DNA of 7,063 nucleotides, taken from contig JAKPSO010000351.1 of the NCBI GenBank assembly GCA_029571495.1, positions 1 to 7,063 of the forward strand, written 5' to 3'. Both the position numbers and the translations under genes were made by a program. Positions 1-6,205 of this stretch are shown here, one piece after another (positions within the stretch are counted from its first letter, which is position 1; each line of letters begins with the position of its first letter). The DNA is from Pseudomonadota bacterium. Lineage in GTDB: Bacteria > Pseudomonadota > Gammaproteobacteria > Burkholderiales > Casimicrobiaceae. The notes under the pieces were generated by a model that searched no databases, was not told the DNA's origin, and worked only from the letters and a program-made list of their open reading frames with translations.

Positions 1-2550
1 TTCAATCGTCGCCTTGTCAGCGCTCGATGCAACAACCACCTCACCACGCGTCTTGCCGTTTACTTGCAACACGAGTTTGATTTCGTCTTGCACCAGCGCG
101 GCAGCGTCTGGTTGTGGCCACGACGCGTCCAAAATCGAACCCGAGGTTGCCGCGAATCCGAGGTCAATCCAGAGCTTGCTCGTGATGTGCGGAGCGACGG
201 GATAGAGCGTGCGCAACAAAATTGACGCGCCTTCGCGCGAGAGCGACGGACACACACCGGGCTTCACTGCTTCGAGCGCATTGAGCATCTTCATCGCGGC
301 CGATACGACGGTGTTGTATTGCTGACGTTCGTAGTCGAAGTTCGACTGCTTCAATGTGTTGTGAAGCTCAAAACGCGTCGCTTTCAGTTCGGTGGAAAGT
401 GAGCTTGCGTCGACATTGCCCGCTGCTGCGATTTCTGTCACGCGATCGGCGCAGTACGTCCATACCCGGCGCAGGAAGCGCATCGCGCCTTCAACGGCGT
501 TGTCCGACCACACGGCCGGGTCTTCCGGCCCACCGACGAACATGACGTAGAGGCGCGCTGTGTCAGCGCCGTATTTGTCGATCAGGTCTTGCGGGTCGAC
601 CCCGTTTCTTTCGCTCTTGCCCATCTTGCCGATGCCGCCGTATTGCACGACGGAACCGTCGGCGAGTGTGCCGCCGTTGATGTGGCCTTTCTCGTCGAAC
701 GTGTTGTGGACCTCCGTCGGCGGGATGTAATCCTTTGTGCCTCTGTCGGTCGGCTTGAAGAAGATGTGATTCAAAAGCATTCCGTGGTTGGTCATGCGTT
801 TGAACGGTTCATCAAACTTCAGCAGACCCATGTCACGCATCGCCTTCGTCCAGAAGCGGGCGTAGAGGAGATGCAACACCGCGTGCTCGATGCCGCCGAT
901 GTACTGATCCATCGGCATCCAGTAATCGTTGCGCGCGTCTACCATCGACGCTTGGCCGTTGATCTGTGCATCAGGCGAGGCGTAGCGCATGTAGTACCAG
1001 GCCGAATCGACGAAGGTATCCATCGTGTCGGTTTCGCGACGCGCGGGTTTGCCGCACTTCGGGCACGAACACTTCAAGAACGCTTCGTCTTTGGCGAGCG
1101 GATTGCCGCTGCCGTCCGGAATATGGTGCTCGGGCAACACGACCGGCAAGTCCTTCTCCGGCACCGGCACGGCACCACAGTCGTCGCAGTGAATGACCGG
1201 AATCGGCGTGCCCCAATATCGCTGGCGCGAGATGCCCCAGTCGCGGAGACGGAACGTGGTTTTCTTTTCGCCGAGGCCTTTGGCGACGAGCTCATTCGCA
1301 ACTGCATCGACGCATGCGGCGAATTTGAGACCATCGTATTTGCCGCTGTTAATCGCGACGCCTTCGCCTTTGATGCCGTACCACTCCTGCCACGCGTCGG
1401 TGTTGTAAGCCGATGCGCCGTACGCAACGACTTGCTGGATGGGAAGTTGGTACTTCTTCGCAAATGCAAAGTCGCGCTCATCATGCGCAGGCACACCCAT
1501 GACCGCGCCGTCACCGTAAGTGATGAGCACGTAGTTACCGACCCAAATCTCTACGCGTTCGCCCGTGAGCGGATGCGTGACGAACAGTCCCGTCGCAACA
1601 CCTTCCTTTTCCTTGACGGCGAGTTCGGCCTCGGTCGTTCCACCAAGCTTCAGCGCTTCAATCTTCGGTGCAAGCGCGGGGTCCAACTCACCGGCGCGCA
1701 CCGCGAGCGGATGCTCCGGTGCGACCGCGACGAAGGTGACGCCCATGATGGTGTCGGCGCGCGTGGTGAACACGTACATCTTGCCGTCTTGAATCGGCTT
1801 GCCACTGGCGTCTTTGATGTCGTGCGGGAAGGCGAAACGCACGCCTTCGGATTTTCCGATCCAGTTTTCCTGAATCGTGCGCAACCGATCCGACCAACCC
1901 GGCAACTTATGAAGCGTCGCATCGAGCAATTCTTCTGCGTACTTCGTGATGTTCATGTAGTAGCCGGGGATCTCGCGCTTTTCAACGAGCGCGCCAGAGC
2001 GCCAACCGCGACCATCGATGACTTGCTCATTGGCGAGCACGGTTTGATCTACGGGGTCCCAGTTCACAATCTGCGTTTTTCGATACGCGACGCCGCTCTC
2101 CAACATCTTTAAGAAGAACCATTGGTTCCAGCGGTAATACGAGGGGTCGCACGTCGTGAGTTCGCGCGACCAGTCGATCGCGAGGCCCAGCGCGTTGCAC
2201 TGCGACTTCATCACGCGAATGTTTTCGTAGGTCCACGCCGCTGGGGCGACCTTGCCTTTCATCGCGGCGTTTTCAGCGGGCAGCCCAAACGCGTCCCACC
2301 CCATCGGCATCAGCACGTTGTGGCCCTGCATCCGGAGGTAGCGCACGAGCATGTCGTTGATCGTGTAGTTTCGGACATGCCCCATGTGCAGCTTGCCCGA
2401 CGGATACGGCAGCATCGAGCAGGCGTAGTACTTGCCTTTCGGGAAACGCGGGTCGTTTTCCACGGCTTTGTAGGCGTCGGTGGCGGCCCAAAGGCTCTGT
2501 GCAGCGGCTTCGACCGCTTTGTGGTTGTAGGTGGATTCCATGGAGGACAT
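1..2550 (-). CDS. leuS: Leucyl-tRNA synthetase (LeuRS), C-terminal end cut by window edge
   Basis: Class I aminoacyl-tRNA synthetase that charges tRNA-Leu with leucine in the cytoplasm and edits mischarged norvaline or isoleucine. I translated all 850 codons on the minus strand and found no stop or frameshift. The family is usually about 860-880 residues, so only some tens of residues lie beyond position 1. The HIGH motif is HMGH at residues 55-58, after PYPSGKL. The CP1 editing domain shows the threonine-rich TTRADT at 262-267 and the editing aspartate D357 in PAHDERD. A zinc-ribbon-like insert has CDDC (455-458) and CSCPKC (494-499), cysteines that E. coli LeuRS lacks as I recall it. The second class I signature reads KMGKS (642-646) instead of KMSKS. 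The anticodon-binding and C-terminal regions follow. The ATG at 2550 is chosen because AAGG lies 6 nt upstream; the ATG at 2541 (MESTYN) is the alternative. It diverges from dsbD. Confidence 0.98.
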   Translation of the reverse strand, partial: MSSMESTYNHKAVEAAAQSLWAATDAYKAVENDPRFPKGKYYACSMLPYPSGKLHMGHVRNYTINDMLVRYLRMQGHNVLMPMGWDAFGLPAENAAMKGKVAPAAWTYENIRVMKSQCNALGLAIDWSRELTTCDPSYYRWNQWFFLKMLESGVAYRKTQIVNWDPVDQTVLANEQVIDGRGWRSGALVEKREIPGYYMNITKYAEELLDATLHKLPGWSDRLRTIQENWIGKSEGVRFAFPHDIKDASGKPIQDGKMYVFTTRADTIMGVTFVAVAPEHPLAVRAGELDPALAPKIEALKLGGTTEAELAVKEKEGVATGLFVTHPLTGERVEIWVGNYVLITYGDGAVMGVPAHDERDFAFAKKYQLPIQQVVAYGASAYNTDAWQEWYGIKGEGVAINSGKYDGLKFAACVDAVANELVAKGLGEKKTTFRLRDWGISRQRYWGTPIPVIHCDDCGAVPVPEKDLPVVLPEHHIPDGSGNPLAKDEAFLKCSCPKCGKPARRETDTMDTFVDSAWYYMRYASPDAQINGQASMVDARNDYWMPMDQYIGGIEHAVLHLLYARFWTKAMRDMGLLKFDEPFKRMTNHGMLLNHIFFKPTDRGTKDYIPPTEVHNTFDEKGHINGGTLADGSVVQYGGIGKMGKSERNGVDPQDLIDKYGADTARLYVMFVGGPEDPAVWSDNAVEGAMRFLRRVWTYCADRVTEIAAAGNVDASSLSTELKATRFELHNTLKQSNFDYERQQYNTVVSAAMKMLNALEAVKPGVCPSLSREGASILLRTLYPVAPHITSKLWIDLGFAATSGSILDASWPQPDAAALVQDEIKLVLQVNGKTRGEVVVASSADKATIE

Positions 2551-2813
2551 AGGGGACCTTGGCGTACTTGGCTGAATTGGGGCTGGCGCTCGTCGCGTGC
2601 AACTTTCACGTGGACTTAACGTCCTAGCAATAGACTGCAACACGCTGCAAACAATGCGCGCTCTAAAATCGGTTCTAAACCTTTGAATTGTAAGGTTCGG
2701 CGTCCCCCTCGGCACTGAACCGGGGGCGCTATCCGCGCCTACGTGCCACTGGGCACCGCCAACCCTGCTGTCACTCCCGCCGATGCGGGGTGCGCGACCG
2801 AATTGAATTCACT
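2551..2813. other. Divergent intergenic region between leuS and dsbD with small inverted repeats
   Basis: No gene is supported here. It must hold the promoters of both flanking genes, but I see no convincing -35/-10 pair on either strand. It contains the inverted repeat AACCTT-N8-AAGGTT (2678-2697), a stem of GCG and CCCCC pairing with GGGGGCGC with one bulged base (2700-2729), GTGCC-ACTG-GGCAC (2743-2756) and CCCGC-CGAT-GCGGG (2776-2789). None is followed by a T-run, so they are not ordinary terminators. The last stem abuts the possible GTG start of dsbD at 2790. No T-box or leucine-rich leader was recognised upstream of leuS. Confidence 0.6.
2678..2697. repeat. Inverted repeat AACCTT-N8-AAGGTT, possible regulatory site
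   Basis: Perfect 6-bp arms around an 8-bp AT-rich spacer in the leuS/dsbD gap, about 130 bp from the leuS start and 117 bp from the dsbD start. The size and AT-rich centre would suit a dimeric regulator, but no cognate protein can be named and a chance 6-bp dyad is possible. Confidence 0.3.
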
Positions 2814-5129
2814 ATGACGTTTTCTGCTCTCGCTTTGATCTTCGATCGTATTCGATGTCGGATTCCCGCCGTCATTAGTGTGACCACGCTTATGGTGGCA
2901 GTGTTTGGTTGGGCGCTCGCCACGGCGGCACCGATCAAGACCGAGCACGTCGAAGTCGAGCTGGTCGCAGCGCAAACCGCGCTCGTCGCAGGTCAAAGTG
3001 CCCGCATTGGCCTCTCAATCAAGCATCAGCCGCACTGGCATACGTATTGGAAAAACCCCGGCGATTCTGGTTATCCGACGAAGGTGACGTGGGTGCTCCC
3101 GAAAGGCTTTTCGGTGTCCGAATTTGCGTGGCCTGCACCGCAGCGTATCTACACAGGGCCGATTGTGAATTTCGGTTACGACGGGAATGTGCTGCTGGTT
3201 GCGACATTGAAAGTGCCGGGCGACGCGGCCTCCGGCGAAAAAGTGACGCTCAAGGGCAAAGCAGAATGGCTCGTCTGCAAAGACGTGTGCATTCCAGAAG
3301 ACGGAGAAGTGTCAATCACATTGCCCGTGATTGCGCGCCCCATTGTGCCGATGCAAGAGACGTCTTCGAGCCAGCCAGTCTTTGCTGCCGCTGACGCGCT
3401 TGTGCCGAAAGCGCTCAACGGCTGGACGGCGTCGGCGGCGGTGGCAGGACGTGACCTATTGATTGAGATAGCTCCGGCGGCGGGTGCTGTAGCGCTTTCA
3501 AAGTTCGATGTATTCCCAGAGCCAGAGCAGATCACCGATCCATCGGTGCAGAAGGTGTATCGCACGGCCACCGGCTATGCCGCTGCGTTGAAATTGGTCG
3601 ATGGCGCGAAGGTTCCCCCGTCGTTCCCACTCGTCATTTCTGCACCGGAGTCTTTGGATGGCGGCGCAAAGACAGGCGTGCTCACGGTCACCACATCGCC
3701 CGCTGGTGCGAGCGCAGCCGTGCCCGCGGGGGCGAGCTTGCTCGCTGATGCGGGCGTTGGCGGCGCGTCGAAATCTGCCGCCGCCGTGCTCCCCACTGGC
3801 GGCGAGAGCAATCTCACTTTGCTCTCTGCCTTGCTGCTCGCATTCTTCGGCGGCATGATTTTGAATCTGATGCCCTGCGTGTTTCCCGTGTTGTCGCTAA
3901 AGATATTGAGCTTCGCGAAGCATGGCGGTGCCGTGCCGGCGCCTATAAGCGACATGGATCGGCCACGCGGCCGCGGCCGCTCGCGTTGGCTGCGCAATGG
4001 TGCGCATAACGCGGATGCAACCGCCGCAGCGGCAGATCACGAGCAGGTGAAGCGCAGCGCAATGCGTCAGCATGGCATCTTCTATGCGGTGGGCGTGGTG
4101 CTGTCGTTCCTCGCGCTCGCAGGTGTGTTACTCGCGCTCAAGGGCGCGGGGAGCGCGATTGGCTGGGGCTTCCAGTTGCAAAATCCCGGCGTGGTGTGGG
4201 TGTTGGCGATCATCTTCTTCCTGATCGGTTTGAACTTGATGGGTGCGTTTGAGGTGGGGCAGCTTGCACCTTCGTCGCTCTTGTCGATGCAGGCAAAGCA
4301 TCCAGGCGTTGACGCGTTTTTCTCAGGTGTCTTGGCGGTGATCGCAGCGAGTCCGTGCACGGCGCCGTTCATGGGGGCCGCGCTGGGTTTCGCGTTGACG
4401 CAGAGCGCGGCGGCAGCGCTCTTGGTGTTCGCAGCGTTGGGCCTGGGCATGGCGCTGCCCTATGTGCTCTTGGCGTGGTTCCCGAGGTGGTTGGACAAGT
4501 TGCCGCGACCGGGGCAATGGATGGTGACGTTTAAGCAGTTGCTCGCGTTTCCGATGTTCGCGACGGTGGTGTGGCTGGTGTGGGTGCTCGCGATGCAAGC
4601 CGGTGTGGACGGCGCGGCGATAGTGCTGCTTGGCTTGGTGGGCTTGGCCTTCGGGGCGTGGCTGATCGGTTCACAAAAAGCAGGCGTGCGCTGGCTCGGC
4701 GCAGCGGCAGTGGTAGCGGCCGCAGCTTTGGCGTGGCCGAGTGCGGACACTTCGCAGACTGCGTCGGGGCCGATCAAGTCTGGCGCGGTGACGTGGCAGC
4801 CATGGGATGCTGCGGCGCTCGACAAGCTCGTTGCTGACGGCAAGCCGGTGTTCGTGGACTTCACGGCGGCGTGGTGCGTGAGCTGTCAGGTGAATAAGCG
4901 CACGGTGTTGACGCGTAGCGAAATCGAGCAATTGTTCGCCGCGAAAAAGGTGACCTTGATGCGCGCCGATTGGACCAACCGCGACGAGCGCATCACGAAG
5001 GCGCTTGCCGCGATGAACCGATCCGGCGTGCCGGTGTATGTGCTTCACGCGCCGGGCAAAGCGCCGCAACTCTTGCCAGAAATTTTGACAACGGGTATCG
5101 TGCGTGAGGCGCTTAACGCGCTTCCATAA
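2814..5129 (+). CDS. dsbD: Thiol:disulfide interchange protein of the DsbD family
   Basis: Inner-membrane protein that passes electrons from cytoplasmic thioredoxin to periplasmic thiol proteins through three cysteine pairs. Residues below count from the ATG at 2814 (771 aa). A signal sequence has a hydrophobic stretch at about 17-36 and likely cleavage near 38 (ATA|A). An N-terminal alpha-like periplasmic domain (about 42-175) carries HWHTYWKNPGDSGY (74-87) and CKDVC (C155, C159), a CxxxC pair. An Ala-rich segment follows to about 330. The membrane beta domain has about eight helices starting near 335, 420, 458, 500, 532, 575, 600 and 625, with NLMPCVFP (C355) and ASPCTAPF (C515). The gamma thioredoxin domain has AWCVSC (C688, C691) and cis-Pro740 in SGVP. 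At 771 residues it is much longer than E. coli DsbD (about 565), because of the larger N-terminal part and an Arg-rich loop of roughly 45 residues after helix 1. The start is uncertain: a GTG at 2790 is in frame, and neither start has a clear ribosome binding site. Confidence 0.95.
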   Translation: MTFSALALIFDRIRCRIPAVISVTTLMVAVFGWALATAAPIKTEHVEVELVAAQTALVAGQSARIGLSIKHQPHWHTYWKNPGDSGYPTKVTWVLPKGFSVSEFAWPAPQRIYTGPIVNFGYDGNVLLVATLKVPGDAASGEKVTLKGKAEWLVCKDVCIPEDGEVSITLPVIARPIVPMQETSSSQPVFAAADALVPKALNGWTASAAVAGRDLLIEIAPAAGAVALSKFDVFPEPEQITDPSVQKVYRTATGYAAALKLVDGAKVPPSFPLVISAPESLDGGAKTGVLTVTTSPAGASAAVPAGASLLADAGVGGASKSAAAVLPTGGESNLTLLSALLLAFFGGMILNLMPCVFPVLSLKILSFAKHGGAVPAPISDMDRPRGRGRSRWLRNGAHNADATAAAADHEQVKRSAMRQHGIFYAVGVVLSFLALAGVLLALKGAGSAIGWGFQLQNPGVVWVLAIIFFLIGLNLMGAFEVGQLAPSSLLSMQAKHPGVDAFFSGVLAVIAASPCTAPFMGAALGFALTQSAAAALLVFAALGLGMALPYVLLAWFPRWLDKLPRPGQWMVTFKQLLAFPMFATVVWLVWVLAMQAGVDGAAIVLLGLVGLAFGAWLIGSQKAGVRWLGAAAVVAAAALAWPSADTSQTASGPIKSGAVTWQPWDAAALDKLVADGKPVFVDFTAAWCVSCQVNKRTVLTRSEIEQLFAAKKVTLMRADWTNRDERITKALAAMNRSGVPVYVLHAPGKAPQLLPEILTTGIVREALNALP

Positions 5130-5140
5130 AACGAGTGTTT

Positions 5141-5207
5141 GTAGGAGCGGCGGAAGCCGCGAATGGCGCTGCGATTGACCGGGAATCGCGGCTTCCGCCG
5201 CTCCTAC
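5141..5207. repeat. GTAG-type REP doublet, perfect 22-bp inverted pair
   Basis: The left arm at 5141-5162 begins GTAGGAGCGGCGGAAGC. The right arm at 5186-5207 is its exact reverse complement, with 23 nt between. Each arm also folds alone (GCGGC-GGAA-GCCGC, 5147-5160) and begins with GTAG when read outside-in. That layout matches the GTAG-headed REP/SMAG elements of Stenotrophomonas and Pseudomonas, thought to be moved by RAYT-type transposases acting in trans. It lies 11 nt after the dsbD stop and ends 32 nt before the redoxin ATG. A T-rich stretch (5211-5224) follows, so the RNA hairpin may attenuate transcription or stabilise the dsbD mRNA end. Confidence 0.88.
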
Positions 5208-5230
5208 TGGTTTGTTCTTTTTTTGCTTCT

Positions 5231-5234
5231 GGAG
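5231..5234 (+). promoter_or_regulatory. Ribosome binding site of the redoxin gene
   Basis: GGAG five nucleotides before the ATG at 5240. It decides the start: an in-frame GTG at 5135 exists, but using it would translate straight through the REP pair. Confidence 0.75.
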
Positions 5235-5239
5235 TCCAT

Positions 5240-5839
5240 ATGATCCGCAAACTCACCGCTCTCGTTTTCGCCACAGCCGCGCTCGCTGCGAACGCCGTCA
5301 CTGTGGGCCAACCGGCGCCGGATTTCACTCTCACCGATGTGAGCGGTAAGGCTGTGAGCCTCGCCGACTACAAGGGCAAGCATGTCGTGCTCGAATGGAT
5401 TAACCCCGGTTGCCCGTTTGTGCAGAAGCATTACGTCTCGGACAACATGCAGTCGATTCAACGCGACGCGAAGGCCAAGGGCGTGGTGTGGCTCTCGATC
5501 AACAGCACCGAGCCGAAGCATCAGGATTACCTCGCGCCCGCCAAGCTCGTGGCGAAGATGAACGGTGAGTGGAAGGGTGCCGCTGCGGACATTTTGATGG
5601 ACGAAACGGGCAAGGTCGGCATGGCGTACGGCGCGAAAACGACGCCACACATGTACTTGATCGATCCGACCGGAAAGCTCGTCTACGCGGGCGGAATCGA
5701 CGACAAACGCAGCGCGAATCCAGCTGATGTGAAGATCGCAAAAAACTACGTGCGTGCGGCGCTCGACGATGCGCTCGCGGGCCGTCCCGTCGCGACGGCG
5801 ACCTCCGCGCCGTATGGGTGCAGCATCAAGTACCCGTAA
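5240..5839 (+). CDS. Exported peroxiredoxin-like redoxin (AhpC/TSA-related, PRX_like type)
   Basis: Thioredoxin-fold protein of 199 residues, probably a periplasmic thiol oxidoreductase or peroxidase; its substrate is unknown. Residues 1-19 form a signal peptide (MIRK, a hydrophobic core, then ALAANA), with mature protein from about residue 20. The redoxin domain begins VGQPAPDFTLTDVSGK (22-37). The active-site strand reads NPGCPFVQKHY with a single Cys58, where thioredoxins have CxxC. TTPHMYLID (134-142) carries the cis-proline P136. The only other cysteine is Cys194, in the C-terminal PYGCSIKY, a tail I recall as common in this family; it is the likely resolving partner of Cys58. It lies 110 nt downstream of dsbD on the same strand and may share its transcript if the REP hairpin is read through. 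DsbD could then be its reductant, but that is inference. A strong terminator follows. Confidence 0.92.
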   Translation: MIRKLTALVFATAALAANAVTVGQPAPDFTLTDVSGKAVSLADYKGKHVVLEWINPGCPFVQKHYVSDNMQSIQRDAKAKGVVWLSINSTEPKHQDYLAPAKLVAKMNGEWKGAAADILMDETGKVGMAYGAKTTPHMYLIDPTGKLVYAGGIDDKRSANPADVKIAKNYVRAALDDALAGRPVATATSAPYGCSIKYP

Positions 5840-5863
5840 CAGCTTTTCGCTGAAAACGGCCAC

Positions 5864-5890
5864 AAAGCACCGCATGGCGGTGCTTTTTTT
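5864..5890 (+). terminator. Intrinsic (Rho-independent) terminator after the redoxin gene
   Basis: Perfect 10-bp stem AAAGCACCGC (5864-5873) and GCGGTGCTTT (5877-5886) with loop ATG, running into seven T residues (5884-5890). It starts 25 nt after the redoxin stop and ends the dsbD-redoxin block, separating it from the sox-type genes downstream. Confidence 0.95.
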
Positions 5891-5988
5891 ATTGCCATTT
5901 CTTTAGTCGACTTGAAGAAAAATATGCCCTCAATCGCCGCCAGTTGGTCGTTATAGCTGAAAAGTTGCTAGCGGCCGGCACATTTTCT

Positions 5989-6067
5989 GTAGAAGCGGCG
6001 GAAGCCGCGATCCCTCTTGTAGCTCGCTTCCCTTGGTCGACGGAATCGCGGCTTCCGCCGCTCCCAC
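5989..6067. repeat. GTAG-type REP doublet, second copy, imperfect inverted pair
   Basis: The left arm at 5989-6010 begins GTAGAAGCGGCGGAAGC. The right arm at 6046-6067 reads GTGGGAGCGGCGGAAGC on the minus strand. The two arms match at 20 of 22 positions, with about 35 nt between. The core GCGGCGGAAGCCGCGA is identical to the copy at 5141-5207, but the spacer sequence and length differ. The arms seem to be the conserved mobile unit, and this copy seems older or more diverged at its GTAG ends. Confidence 0.85.
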
Positions 6068-6150
6068 GGCGCCGTTGCCTCTCCGTTGCCGGATCGCAGA
6101 CGCAAAGAGTCGGCAAACAATAAACCAGCAAAAACTAGGGAAAACCCGTA

Positions 6151-6178
6151 TTTGCAAATATGCGCGTATGCGCATAAT
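6151..6178 (+). promoter_or_regulatory. Probable sigma70-type promoter of the ArsR-soxC unit
   Basis: A -35-like TTTGCA (6151-6156), a 16-nt spacer and a -10-like CATAAT (6173-6178, 5 of 6 to TATAAT). Transcription would begin near 6185, giving a leader of about 20 nt. The -35 box is weak. Position and the overlapping operator support the call. Confidence 0.55.
6159..6176. promoter_or_regulatory. Candidate operator TATGCGC-GTAT-GCGCATA
   Basis: Perfect 7-bp inverted repeat around a 4-bp centre, lying between the candidate -35 and -10 boxes and overlapping the latter. It is 29 bp upstream of the start codon of an ArsR-family repressor. ArsR-family dimers bind imperfect dyads in just this position and often repress their own operon, so autoregulation is the likely role. 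The binding protein is inferred, not shown. Confidence 0.6.
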
Positions 6179-6190
6179 TAGTTCCTCGTA

Positions 6191-6196
6191 AGGAGG
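6191..6196 (+). promoter_or_regulatory. Strong Shine-Dalgarno AGGAGG for a TTG start
   Basis: AGGAGG ends nine nucleotides before the TTG at 6206. The close match and good spacing are the main reason to accept a TTG start, and the protein from there begins at the usual N-terminal helix of ArsR regulators. Confidence 0.85.
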
Positions 6197-6205
6197 AGCA
6201 ACAAA

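Larger units (their letters stand above)
5891..6205. other. Non-coding region between the terminator and the ArsR-family gene
   Basis: About 315 bases without a supported gene. Short open frames exist on the minus strand but run through the repeat and show no family motif. From left to right it holds an unassigned AT-richer stretch (5891-5988), the second REP doublet (5989-6067), a featureless segment (6068-6150), and the promoter, operator and ribosome binding site of the downstream regulator. Confidence 0.75.

Noticed and set aside
589..2112. A 507-codon open frame on the plus strand antisense to leuS
   Set aside because: It lies entirely opposite conserved LeuRS codons, shows no family motif, and is the kind of long shadow frame GC-rich codon use produces. 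All LeuRS motifs read cleanly on the other strand.
2122..2619. A 165-codon plus-strand frame over the leuS start
   Set aside because: It is antisense to the LeuRS N-terminus including the HMGH motif, and its composition is His/Arg/Val-rich as expected for a shadow.
3991..4006. TGCGCA-ATGG-TGCGCA inside dsbD, resembling the candidate operator at 6159-6176
   Set aside because: The half-site spacing differs, it is deep inside a coding insert, and TGCGCA is a common self-palindrome in GC-rich DNA. Probably coincidence.
5141..5224. REP pair plus T-run as a strong intrinsic terminator of dsbD
   Set aside because: The hairpin has a 23-nt loop and the T-run is interrupted and not directly attached to the stem. 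Partial attenuation is possible, but it is kept as a REP doublet.
5135..5239. Longer N-terminus for the redoxin starting at GTG 5135
   Set aside because: The extra 35 residues are a translation of the REP pair. The ATG at 5240 has a ribosome binding site and begins a proper signal peptide.
5204..5875. A 223-codon minus-strand frame opposite the redoxin gene
   Set aside because: It overlaps the redoxin gene completely, runs through its terminator hairpin, and shows no recognisable domain.
5889..6175. Small minus-strand frames of 74-80 codons in the gap before the ArsR gene
   Set aside because: They read through the second REP doublet and the regulator's promoter, with no motif or convincing ribosome binding site.
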